A stretch of 64,000 nt of DNA from Symbiodinium kawagutii (lineage: Eukaryota > Sar > Dinophyceae > Suessiales > Symbiodiniaceae): contig VSDK01018072.1 in the NCBI GenBank assembly GCA_009767595.1, positions 22,878 through 86,877 on the forward strand. The letters run 5' to 3'. A model generated the notes under the pieces. It did no database searches, had not been told where the DNA came from, and saw only the letters and a list, made by a program, of their open reading frames with translations. The translations under genes were made by a program, and so were the position numbers. Shown piece by piece: positions 23,864-35,755 of this stretch. The first letter of the stretch is position 1, and each line of letters starts with the position of its first letter.

Positions 23864-26800
23864 CTAAAGATGGGTGGGGAGCAACTTCTTCAGCTCATCT
23901 GGAAGATGCAACCCCGTGGCACCCCGCAAGTATGCGCAAACCGGCCCAAGGTCAGCATCATCCCAGATCTTCGTCCAGTCCACGGCAGACAGCATGGCAC
24001 GAAGGTGGCCGTCCGTGGTCGGCTCACTGGTTTTCACCCGAACAAAGCGGTCTTCGACAAGGGCTTGGCGTAGCTGGACAAGCTTGAGTCCAAACCGAAT
24101 AGGGTAGTTCCTGAGCAGGTACTCTTGTGATATGGGACCATAAGTTGGATGAGTGTTTGGATTGGTTGGTTCCATTTTGACACAACATAGAATGAAGGCG
24201 AATGTGGTTGTATAGATGGGATTTACTTACACATACCAAATTTGAAGATCAGGATCCCTCGTGATCACATGATTACACACCAACTATAGTTGTGTACTAG
24301 CACAGATCACAATTAAGAATACTATGTATATCGATTCAAATGATTGGCATATATGATGCTAAGTAACCATCCCATAACCATCTTCTTGACAGTTCTGGGG
24401 GCCCATCTTCTTGGAAATGTTCGTTATCAATGCCGTGAGGTTTCCCTCTCACAGCCATACAGCATGCCATGTAGATGTCGGTTTGCACTGGACGCTCTTA
24501 TTTCTAATGTACTTTGCACGGTGGAAAGGTCGGTGTATATGAGTTATATATATTATATATATAACTTGATTAATGTTATATTTTTGCATGCTAAAATAAT
24601 TGATTTCTCACAAAAAAATATATTATGAAAAAGGCCAAAAGTAGATCACATTATCTCCAGAGTTTGGTAGCAGCTTGACGGGCAACAAGCAGCCCCATCA
24701 ACATTGTCCGAAGTGTGTTCTCCCTCTGGCCGAATAGACATTGAGCGCAAACACTTTTCTTACCACAAGTATGTTAATCCTTCTGAGTGGCATTGAGCAA
24801 ACCCCCGAAGGGTACGGCTGAAAACCAATTCAATTAAGATACCTTCCCCCAAAGGGGGTTAGAGTCGAGTGAAGAAAATTGTTTGGGGCCAGACTTTGTG
24901 GCACCATGCTCAAGGCAAGAAAGCTTCCTCCACTGATGTCAGTGGTCTGGTCCTACAGCATGCTTTGATAAAAAATATGAAACTGCAAATTTCAAACAAT
25001 TTAATAAAATCAGCCAACAGCTGAAGTCCTATACCTATACATGTCAACTGGACATGAACACCGTAGAAACTTGGCTCCTTTGGGCCAGCACGCAATAGCA
25101 CGATGCAAATAAAACCCACATGCTGCAGTCTTTGGGCAGCATCATCTATAGTGACACCACTCTGACTTTTCAGACGCACACCTGTTGCTTCGAGCTGGTC
25201 TGCAGCCAAAACAAATTTTGAATAACTGCATATTTCAATATCTTATATTTTCCTCGTATACCTTTCCACCGTGCATACATGCACATGTATCCATGAGCAT
25301 GCGTTCAAACCTACACGTCAGCCAGTCCACTAGCTCCCACAGGGCAAGCCGCTGACACCCAGTGGCTGGGTCAGGTTGGGGATGTCACCCAGGACAGGCA
25401 CCGACCAATTGAACAGTTGATGAACCCCCCAAAAATATACATAATCAAATTGGTTGACACCAGCATCATTGATACCGAGTCCTTCAGATTGAATTGTTGA
25501 GTAAACTTATGTTTGGGATGCCATCCATTAAAACCAAAACCGCTAAAGTCATGTATAATTGCCAGGTGATCCAAACCAAAAACAGAGCTGAATACAATGT
25601 TCGAAATTGTGTTGCACAAAAACTTATAATGTATTTGGTTGGGGAGCGGACCTCGAAGCTTGAAACTTATTGTACTATATGCATACCACCTGTAAGTTCA
25701 ACCAATGCTTTGGTGTGGTTGGAACCATGTATATGACAAGGACAATAAAATGATACAGGCTAAATCGTTGACCTTTGAATAAAAGAGATCATTCCACAGT
25801 GGACCACGTTATGTACAAAATATAATGTTGAATAAGAACCGAGTGAAAAGACAACCTTGATGGTTACATTGGGACGATTTAGCCATTAAAGGATATACAG
25901 TCACCCCAGCCTATCAACCACCTCACTGCCGCAATGACGTCCAAGTGTCTCGGTACCCTTGAGGAACTTTGTTCCAACAAATCTTTTTTTGCCAGAACCA
26001 TCTATGTATGATTTGCATGGCTTGGTATCAGCATTCTGGTTTTTTTTCCATCCGAGTAATCGAGAAACCCAAAGCTTTACAATGTGGGGAGAATTAGAGA
26101 ACATCACATGTCGTTTCGGGCTGCTGCTTCCATAATGGTACATATACCAGGATGCCTCGAAGACCTGCAAGCGCAGCAGCAGGACCAGCTTCCATGGTGG
26201 GTCGCACGACTTTCATGGATAGTATGTTAGCAATTGAGCACCAGTAAGACCTGAAGATAATACGTAAAGTCGATATACATCTGCATGCACTTGAATGGGT
26301 AAAGCTTTATCCACATAGGTCAGGAGAAACTTGAAAGCGCATACACACACACACACTTACTTGCACAGACACAACATGTGTACCCCTTGAATCAAAACAA
26401 TGCACCATGATAAATGTTTGACACAGGAACGCATATGCATATATGCAGTACAAAAAGTCAATTCATTATGTATTTGCGTGCTCAGGGTTGTAGACAACAA
26501 AGCTTAATGGCATATCATATATGCACGCATGCATGCATGGATGTGTGCTGTTGCACGTACCTGCAGATGCCTACTGTGAAGCGCCTTGGAAACGTAGGTC
26601 AGGTGTCTAAAACGACCATAGTACCGAAGCATCGTCTGGAAAGGTTGCTCCAGAAGATATGTGCCCTTCATCGCCAAGACCAACAGCACGAGCAAGATTG
26701 TCCTAGCAAGCCAGCACCGAAAGCATTCTTTTCGGATGGGGTTCGGTGACATCAGATCGGAGTAAATGGGCTACACAGCATGAGAATGTTTTAGGGAACA

Positions 26801-29800
26801 CTTCAGGGGCTTTCTTACCGACGCAATCCCCTTAATTGTTCAAAAACATAACGGTGTACAGGTGCTGGATCGATGGTTGATGGTTGAATAACATAGCGAA
26901 ACCTTTACAATGCGTTCAGCTATGGCAGTTGAATTAGAACCCTGCAATCCTGGCCGCCATGCAGTTTGCTTGCCGCACCGAAGCTTTGGAAAGATCCCCA
27001 GAGGGACAGCATATAGCTCGAAGTGATGTCCCCATATTAACTCGTGACCACGAGCTACATTTCATTCCCAGGAGTACGAGGATGTTGCCAGTCTTGGTTT
27101 TCAGGAGAGTAGCTATGCAAAGCCTTGCAGGCAGGAAATCAATCCCAGACCCCAGCCAAACAAATCAAACAATCACGGAACCTTTCATCTGTAGCATTGC
27201 GAAACGCACACAAGTGGTAGAACAAACATATTTTTCAAACAGAAAAAACTCAGGAAGGTACGCAAAACCACTGGGAGACAATATGTCAAAGTAGTTGGAA
27301 CCAGGCATGTTCGTCTTGGGGAAGTAGTTGATGTCTAGCCGTGCGCATCTGAAACCTGCCGCTCGCATGGCCAAGGTTGCACGTGCGCGTCCAGCAAAGA
27401 ACTCCACCCAGTCATAGGTCTGCACGACCCAGAGTGACAAACAAACAAGTGGACAAAATCTTGGATCAGTAACAGCTTTGGAGTCAATGGCACGTTCACA
27501 ATTTGCAGTGTTTGTTGTCAGAATTAGATGCCCACCCGAAGCTACAGGCCAAAACCCAGCCTCTTCAATGCCGCCGCTTTCCATGTAGCACATCATCAGC
27601 ACTGCAAAGATAAAGTCCTGAAGGCCCGAGCATGGGTATGGTATAGTTACCCAAGGTGAAGTTGAAGTAAACCCATGCAGAACCCCCACATCAACCACGC
27701 AAGCATGTACATCATGCACATGTGGCCTCAACCTATTTCAATATACCTAAAGCTCATTTAATTTGTGGCTCATTTAATGTCAAAGCAATCCCATGATGGA
27801 GGTGCAAACGAGTGTCCGCTGGTGCTTGAAGAACGATCAAGCCACATATCACACTGGGGATGGTTTTTGCAATCGGCATTGGTCCACTACTCAGCATTCG
27901 CTTTGCGTACTCAAGGCACACACTTGAAGTGGGAAAAACAGCTTCGTTGAACCACGCGAGATATGTGGCTTCAAGCTTCAAAGCAACGGTATGCATAATT
28001 CTTATAGTTGCATGCATGCATGCATCGTTATCAACTATATGCTCATGGTGCGCAAGGTCAGCTTCACTGCCCAACTGATCCCAAGTAAAGATAAGCCGGT
28101 TTGGCGGGCCACACTCTTCAGGAGCCCGCGCTTAGCAGCCCATGCCTTGCCAGCCACCTTGACCATCAGGTCCAGGCCTCAGAGGTCAGAAGCCAGGCCA
28201 GCCCCAGCAGAATACTTTGGGGTCAAGAAGTCCAAAAAGGATCATGGAAGTGCAGTTGATACCAAACCAACTCAACCTCACCAAGTTCACCCAGATTTTG
28301 ATGCAGTGCTTAATCAAGCCAAAGGGGCACCCAACAACATATAGCGTCAAAGTACAAGATTATTGGTAATCAGGTTTTTTTTACCAAAGGGGTGATTGTG
28401 ACCCAGCAAGGGCATCAAGGGTATTGGATGGTATCGGAGGTGAGTACCCCAATGATTCAATTAGACAGTCAAGTGGTAGTTTGGCGGAGGTCACACAATC
28501 CTTTTGTCGCCCGGAGGATGCCAGCAAAGTGCTTGTCAATGGCCATGGTAGGCACGCCAGACTTCGCTCAACCTAACCTCATCAGCTAGTGAAATAGTTT
28601 CCCCAAAAGATTGTTGCCACGTGGAACGTGGCAAATGCAGGACACATTCTGGCCTGCAGACGCCCCAAATATATGGAATTAAAAGCTGATGCACTTGGCA
28701 TGTCAAGGCTTTCCCTGACAATATGCGACGATCATGAGGCACTCAAACAAGCAGCGCTGCCCCAAGGAAAACAATGCTATTATGTTTGAATTGATCTATA
28801 CACGAAGATGCCTTCATTAAAGATGCACGTATCCAAACATTATTTTTATTCAGTGCGGGTAATTGTTGGACTGATATGGGCAGATCAACTCGTTTGCACC
28901 CTCAAATCCCAACGATGCCAATTGGCAGCCGCTCACTCCACTCAGGCCTCAGGTCGATTCGCTTCGTGGTAGGCAGCGATCACCGTTCGGGCCGTGTCCT
29001 TCATGCTTTCAATGAAGCTCTGGACTTTCGTGCACCACGGATCAACATCCTCACCAAGATCATCCAGCCATTCAGCCTCAGAGGATCTCAGAGGCATATA
29101 GGAATAATATCGGGAGCTTATTCTCTAAGTGGATTGGAACTCAAAAACGAGTAAAGGATTCTGGACTTAATTTAGAAAAAGTGGTGGGGTTGCCAATTGA
29201 CTTGCTAGTCATTTGCAGGTTTGGTTTGCCCCCCGTCAAGTGAAAAAGAAGCATTGAAAAATGCTGGATTGAAGATAACATTGCTTTGAACATTTGAGAT
29301 TGATGCGGGACAAAGGTCATACGATCTATTTACTTTGTCAGGGGCTACATGGGGCTACCCAGCTACCAACCATCCACCAGCCAAGTCAAAAGATAGCAGC
29401 AACAGTTTATCAACGGCCTGATCAATGTGGAGCACACTGACTGACATCGACCCTGTGGGGATACCTAAACACTTGGTTGAATGAATGATGTTCATTGCAG
29501 AAGGTGCCATTGGAAAAGGGGAACGCAATCAATGATCCATGAAAAGAAAGAGAACATTCCTGTGTGATCCAACCGAGAAACAGTCATAGTAGCACATTTC
29601 ATTGCGAAAGCAATGTTGAGAACATCTTTGAGGCTGAAGGAAAAGTAGGCAAACTCTTTGTTGGTGCGAGTGGTTTCGATTTTTGTTTTCAAACCAACAG
29701 CAGGTCTTGAGCGAGTGTAGTAAGCTGACACGCTTGACATGTTGTACGTATGGGTATCAAAGGCGTCCCCTTTGAGCAAAGCCTTGCCCTCTTTGAACCG

Positions 29801-32800
29801 AAACTCAAGTTCAGCCTTTAAAGCCTGAACATGCTCCGGCGTCACCCTGGCCCGACGGTAGGGTACATCCTCAACCTGTTCCTCAACAGCAGCAGGAGCC
29901 GGGGAAGTGGAGGGGCTAGCAGAAGCTTTAGCCTTGGCCTTGCCCTTGGCCTTCGCCTTGGCCTTGGCGCGTGGCTTCGGGGTTGCTTCAGCTTTTGCTT
30001 TGGGGGATGCTTTGGCCTTTGCTTTTCCCCTAGTTTTCTTGTCAACCTTTGCATCAGCAGATTCCTTTGTCTCAGGCTCATGGTTTTCCTCGGCAGCATC
30101 ACCATTGGACTTTGCACTCTTGGTCTTGGCTTTCTTGGGCTTTCCCTCGGAACTATCATCAGGGCCTTCATCAGGTTTCCTTTTGGATGCTTTTCCCCGA
30201 CCCCTACCCCGACCTTTCCCTTTGCCTTTGCCCTTAGTGGGTACCTCTCCTTTCTCACCTTGATCCTCACCCACCCCGGCATCCTGATTTTCATCATCGC
30301 CATCGCATCCCTTCGCTTTGGCCTTCACCTTCAGCTGCTCGCGCTTGAGAATCACCTTAGATTGAGGCTGGGGAGGCAGGGATGCATGGAATGCCAAAGT
30401 CAAAACAATTAAGTGAAAATCATGACAAAGCTATATGTGGATCATTGATCACAACCAAAGATTACTTACAAGTAAACCTGCACCCAGGAACCGGGATCTG
30501 CGAACTTTCAAGGAAAGGGCCGGCCAATGGTGCTGATGGGGTGTCAGACTTGGGCGGATCATCATTGGGCAAAGCAGGAGCATGTTCAGGCAAAGAATCA
30601 CCAGGTGGGCAATGTTCTTCTCCATCCATCACTGGGGACATGATCACATCACTATCCTGGAGATCACCAGGATCGGGGTACACTTCCTCGGGTGCCGAAC
30701 TTGCAGCCTGAGATCCCAAAGCCTGCACCAACAGCGGCTGCGTCTCCACGGTGTCAATCTTCAGGGGATCCATTTGCGGAAGAGAATCTTCAATCACCAT
30801 CAGGCCTGAAAACAGAGGCAGTGAATTCAAGGCTACATATTGGGGTTTATCAGGAGAGATGAACCGATTGGAACAGGAAAGCTACTAACGTATGATGAGG
30901 TAATCACGTTGCACAACTGTTGAACTCTTGGAGTCTTATGGGTTTGCAAGGCATGGTATATGTGCAGAGGAGAGGAGAACATCCAAGAAAGTTCCCGGCC
31001 TTCACTGGATGCAGCCCGGACCAACTGTCGTGAATGCTGACGCCTAGTCCAGGAACAACAACGAAGACATGATTTTGATTTCTAGACTAGATCTGAGTAA
31101 TGATATTGCAATTGCATATGCATTCAAGATCAGAGTAACTATAATTTTGAATACATTAATTCTCCAAGCGTTTGCAGTTGGATGCTCGCAACAACTCGGG
31201 TAAATGCACCATTTAAGAAGGTTGAGTGACTCAGCTGAATGTCAACCATTGACATCAATAGAACACAGTGCTCTTGGGTGGCCTCTCCCACTTTTTCTGC
31301 AGTCTCTCCAGCTCAGCTTCCAGATTACCTAGGCCGATAGCTGCTTAGGGTAGACCCCGCTTTGATGTTGACAAAATCAGAAGGGAACCATGGGGAACCA
31401 AAGGATATTGAAGGTTCGACAAGCATGACAAACCAGGGAACAAATAACAACATAGTTTATCATCTAGTCCGAGCAGCATTGAGGAGGTTCATCATCAGAA
31501 TCCAACATGATCGCATCATCCAATGGTTCCATTCGACGCAGTGGACGGGCACAAGTGTGCACGAGGTTTGAGGGATCTGGGCAACCTGTCTCGAACTCAC
31601 CTGCCCCAACCTCATCACCTTTCCCCTCTCCAACCTCATCACCTTTCCCCTCCCCAACCACATCATTCTTACCTTCCTCAACTTTCGCTACCTCACCAAA
31701 CAATTCTTCCATGAAATCTTCAACAGGATCCTCAAACACATGCGAAGCTCCTTCCGGAATGGGACCGACGCTTGATGGAACCTCTGGGGAATCATCCATT
31801 GCACCATCATCCTCATCCTCAGCTTCATCATCATTGTCGTTATCCTCACCTGACTCCGCTTCCATATTTCCCTCCTGCATGGGTTGCGGTCATTTTCAAT
31901 CACCATTTATGCAAACAGACTTTCTTTGATTGAACCAAAAGAACATTTGTTTTTGACAATCCAACTATAATTGAGGGATGAAACTAAAGAAACCATGTCC
32001 TCCTCATCCTCAACATCGTCTTCCAAATCTTCGCGGAACTCTTGAGATTGCTGCAACTCAGTGATTCGCTCCTACAGGGGCCGGATTGTTGAGTGTGGGT
32101 TGAGAATAAAAGGCATGGAACTTATGTCAACACACCATATTCGATCAACAAATGATTCAGAATCATAAGTGGGAAACATGCTGCTCATATGCAGCAGTCC
32201 TTCAAGTCTGGAAAGTATACGAGGAGAAGCTTGTGGAATCTGGTATCCTTAGCAAAGGTTTAGTGCGAGATTGATTGCAATCTCTGGGGTCTTTCTTGAA
32301 ACTTGTACTGAACGCTTAATGGGTTCCAGTTCTAAGAAAGTCTCAGCTATGCTATATGCTGCCATGGGTCCCTGGTCAACTCTCCCCGACGACCCTTGCG
32401 CTTGATAAAGCCACATGCGGCCTTGAAGCCCCAAGACTCGCGTAGCATGGCTTCCTCCGAGCAAGTCAACTGGTTCATCTCGAAGAACTTTTTCAACTGG
32501 ATCTGGAGGGGTTTCATCTCCGGTAGCTTCAAGCCTTTCCTCAGGTAAAAATATTTGGTTCCACCGAATGAGTCAAACTGAATTCTCTTGCACAGCTGGG
32601 CACTCCCAATTAACCAATTAATCTATGGGATGCATATTTGCCCAAGATGTGATTCAGGATGGTCCGAACGTCTATATGATGATATAGGAATGCTTCATGC
32701 TTAATGAAAGCAAGGATCTTTGTCAACTCCAAGACCGGTAGGATGGCTTCACAGTGGTTCGAGCACGATTTCACGGTGGCATGAAACGTAGGGGAAGCAT

Positions 32801-33088
32801 TGCACAAAAGCGCATGGGTCGACCGAAGATGTTTCCTACAAACATCATCCTCATCCCAGCGGTCTGCCAGGGATTGAAGGTTGTTTGTAACCTTTCGCCC
32901 CATTTTCAAAAGACACCTCGAGCCAAAAAAGTTCTGAACACACCAACGCACTTGCTCCAGGAGCCCCATGTGCCCGAGCTGATCCATGTGAATGACAGCG
33001 CAGAAAAGAACACTGTGGCCCCGGGCTGGAGTGTCCACGATGGTGAGGAACAGGTGGCAGCCATCTTTAGGCGGCAAGATGAAGTCAT
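23864..33088 (-). CDS. Gene A: methyltransferase-fold-like protein with acidic and Lys-rich sections
   Basis: Firm exons: 32071-31994, 31874-about 31480 (Asp/Glu-rich), 30805-30470, 30367-about 29600 (Lys/Ala-rich), 29076-about 28944, 27419-27262, 27123-26950, 26702-26561, 26164-25939 (or 25927), 24123-23864. The core closes in phase across 27419-26561. It shows VEFFAGRA (SAM motif I-like), RLDINYF (motif II-like), GMKCSSWSRVNMGTS (where C5-methyltransferases have the PC motif) and YLLEQP (where they have ENV), then PKRHVMFSNSPH and YIDGSGKKRF. The order fits a diverged C5-cytosine-methyltransferase fold. I recall this core as a high-copy dinoflagellate family. Upstream exon 32585-32353 has GFIKRKGRRGELTRDP and may use a GC donor. 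An open block at 33088-32610 (PPKDGCHLFLTIVDT) may be an earlier exon. Catalysis is unproven. The true 5' end and small exons between 28.9 and 27.5 kb are uncertain. Confidence 0.75.
29600..30367 (-). other. Lys/Ala-rich low-complexity section of gene A
   Basis: One exon encodes about 190 residues of KGKGKGRGRGRGK-, AKAKASPKAKAE- and KAKAKAKGKAKAKAS-type sequence. It is followed by a folded-looking part (VTPEHVQALKAELEFRFKEG). The composition resembles histone H1 or HU-like tails and a DNA- or RNA-binding extension. The complementary strand gives long Leu/Phe/Ala frames (for example 29831-30412) that are shadows. Confidence 0.8.
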
Positions 33089-34070
33089 GTAGTGGGCCGT
33101 AGTTGGTTAATGAACTTATACCAATGGCTCATGTTGACATCGATCTTAGACTATATGATCCGATACTTCATGAATACATAGCCCATTCACTCGATCGTCA
33201 GGATTGTTAAATCAATTAAATGGTATAGATGGTATAATCATTTGAGGATTCAACCAACTTATGGCGTGTGATATGCACTCCAAGTGCAGGATGAATCGCC
33301 AATAAGATCGAAACATGTGTTGATCCTTTGGGCAAACATGTTGATCCTTTGCATCCTATATGTGATCCAAAGCGACGGTACAATCATCATCATATTACTA
33401 TTACCTCGATGTAATGATAATGATAATTATATGGATCTTAACTTCAACCATTGTCAATGGTAACCAGCAATCATCAAGCAAGAACCATCAGTAATCATGG
33501 CAGTTCATAAAGAACCATCACCTACCAGCCAACCCTTATTGAACATGTACGTTATAGAGTATATAGTTCATATTATGCACCATGAGTCCTAAATTATCAT
33601 CATCAATCATCATAAGTATCATCATGTTTATTTTATGTCATCAGAATCAATATATCAGTGCCTAAATGATTCAACCAGTCCAAAACCAGGTTTTTATGTA
33701 AAAACCAGGTTATTGCATATTGTTTGAATCAAAGACAGGTTATTCAGAATTATCCTTGATTTTTTTGGGTTCCCCGTTCAAGGGGTATTTAAAATATTTT
33801 ACAATTGAATCTGCCTACGACGTGGACCTTGCTCCACAAGTCAGATCTGTTCCAATTAAGTGCTAGCGCGAATCTAGCGCCACGCTAGCGCGAAAAATCT
33901 GAGATTTTTTCAGAGACCACGGTTTTTGTTCTGACGTCACAGATGTCCTTTCTGTGTTAGGCATGACAATGCAAATAAATGGCCCCAGCTGCGGGCAGTC
34001 CAGTGCCAGTGCTCATAGGTACAAGCTACCCAAAGCTCCAGCTGCAGGGCTCCAGCTGCAGGCAGTGCTA
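33089..34070. other. AT-rich region upstream of gene A
   Basis: No coding block is seen. The sequence is rich in ATCATCA and GATCC-type words. It contains a CTAGCGC cluster (33861-33895) followed directly by a short hairpin (AAAAATCT...AGATTTTT, 33894-33910). If gene A starts near 33088 its promoter lies here; more likely, further 5' exons lie upstream. Confidence 0.45.
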
Positions 34071-34270
34071 TAGGCACAGCTTGATTCAGGCATTCATAAA
34101 GTCATCAATCTATAGCAAATCCCATAGGCACAGCTTGATTCAGGCAGTCATAAAGTCATCAATCTATAGCAAATCCCATAGGCACAGCTTGACTCAGGAA
34201 GATTCAGGAATTCATAAAGTCATCATTCTACAGCTCTTCCCATAGGCACAGCTTGATTTAGCAATTCATC
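34071..34270. repeat. 54-bp tandem repeat, about 3.5 copies
   Basis: The word TAGGCACAGCTTGA recurs at 34071, 34125, 34179 and 34243. The first three units are 54 bp apart and nearly identical. The last step is 64 bp because of a 10-bp partial duplication (GACTCAGGAA / GATTCAGGAA). Since 54 is a multiple of 3, one plus-strand frame stays open across the array. It begins upstream at 33979 and I do not regard it as a gene. Confidence 0.95.
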
Positions 34271-34845
34271 CTAGAACCATCCAGGGATTCTGATTTTTTT
34301 GTTAGGGGGGTTGTAGTTGCGAAACTCACATGAACAGGTGATTGCATATAATCATCATGATAACTAATAACAATAATGGTAATAAACGAAATCAAAAATC
34401 CAATCATATCAATGCCTCAAACCTAGCGCCAATCTAGCGCGAGTCTAGCGCTGCCTTGCAGAAGTAGCTGATTCTGCTGGGGGCACGCTGCTTAACGAAG
34501 TTTAACAACAACATCTATGACATCAAAAAGGTACTGCTAATTAACAAAATATTGCTATAGAATTTCCACAGCCCATCATATATATATATATATAAATATA
34601 TAGAACTTGATAAGGGAAACCCATAGTTACAAAAAAAGTTGCATGAGCTTAAACAAATTACAAGCGAGGCAATAAGCCATTACACCCTATATGCTGTGCC
34701 GATGCGTTGCTATTCATTGTTGGTACTGGCTCGCCAAAACTCAAGAGCACCCACCATTTGTATAGAGATCCCTCATTCAGTTTCCAAGATTGTGCGAGTC
34801 AATAACTTAGCATCCTACTGGTACACTACAGGTTGACACTTACCA

Positions 34846-34990
34846 AAGAAAACTCTCTTTCGACCACCCAATGTCCACTGCACTTTCCAAGAGACCGATC
34901 TGGAACAGGTTGAAATTGCAAAAGCCTCGTCTACAAGGGTCTGCATGGGGATGAATCCCGAATTCAAGGTCCCGGACCGTATACAAGCTA
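34846..34990 (-). other. Candidate exon upstream of gene A
   Basis: A minus-strand block is open in two frames and ends at a consensus GTAAGT donor (exon end about 34847). One frame contains GFIPMQTLVDEAFAISTCS and WTLGGRKRVFFG; the other contains CRRGFCNFNLFQIGLLESAV. It might be an early exon of gene A or belong to another gene. The acceptor is not clear. Confidence 0.3.
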
Positions 34991-35480
34991 AACAATGCGA
35001 GTGTGCATAAACAACATGTAAGTAAGCGCGCATGAATAGCTCGCAAATGTTGAGGCATAACAAGCAAAAGCACTTAATCATTCTCCATGTGTGATTGTAT
35101 GACTCTTGAGTTCAGCCAATGTGGGTGTGTGTAGTTCCCACATGTTCCCAGCTTGAAGTAATTGTCACATCAATTTGGGCACGTACAGCCATACCAGGAA
35201 ATAATTGTGTTTGTGCCTGTGCATGTGTGGATCTGTGTCTGTACGGGCGAGTGCACTAAAGCAGTGACCCAGCAACTCCATGTTGGCTTCTCATTCTCCA
35301 GCAGTTCTCCCATATTGATGTCGATAAGCTTTCCCTGGCATTCCGGTTTGGCTCAAGAAAGTCAGCACTGAGGACATTTCAGAATTTTCGGCTAGGCCCT
35401 CAGAGTTGAAGGAAGTACCCCTTTAAGGATACAGAGTTCTAAACGAGGCTCAAAACTTGGGGCTTAAGGTCTGTGATTGT

Positions 35481-35484
35481 CGCT

Positions 35485-35521
<37 letters not shown>

Positions 35522-35570
35522 ATGATGATGATGATGATGGTGGTGAATGATGGTGATGATGATGGTGATG

Positions 35571-35602
<32 letters not shown>

Positions 35603-35643
35603 GATGGTGGTGAATGATGGTGATGATGATGGTGATGATGATG

Positions 35644-35675
<32 letters not shown>

Positions 35676-35755
35676 GATGGTGGTGAATGATGGTGATGAT
35701 GATGATGGTGATGATGGTGATGATGATGATGATGATGATGATGGTGATGTATGAT
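35481..35755. repeat. Long TGA/TGG trinucleotide array
   Basis: About 275 bp of TGATGATGG-type triplets preceded by CTG triplets. The block containing GGTGGTGAATGATGG occurs three times, so a higher-order unit exists with uneven spacing (67 and 83 bp). The minus strand reads as a poly-His/Ser frame that is a composition artefact. Confidence 0.95.

Noticed and set aside
27991-28344. 117-codon plus-strand frame containing FGVKKSKKDHGSAVDTK
   Set aside because: It looks protein-like but lies between gene A exons on the opposite strand, has no start context or splice partner, and the minus strand is also open there.
29831-30412. 193-codon plus-strand frame rich in Leu/Phe/Gly, membrane-like
   Set aside because: It is the complement of the Lys/Ala-rich exon of gene A. 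The lysine-codon runs on the minus strand create it.
35347-35357. TTTGGCTCAAG, identical to the last 11 bases of the dinoflagellate spliced leader
   Set aside because: Upstream bases do not match the rest of the leader and no plus-strand coding exon follows. An 11-bp match is expected by chance within a few tens of windows of this size, so it is not a relict leader.
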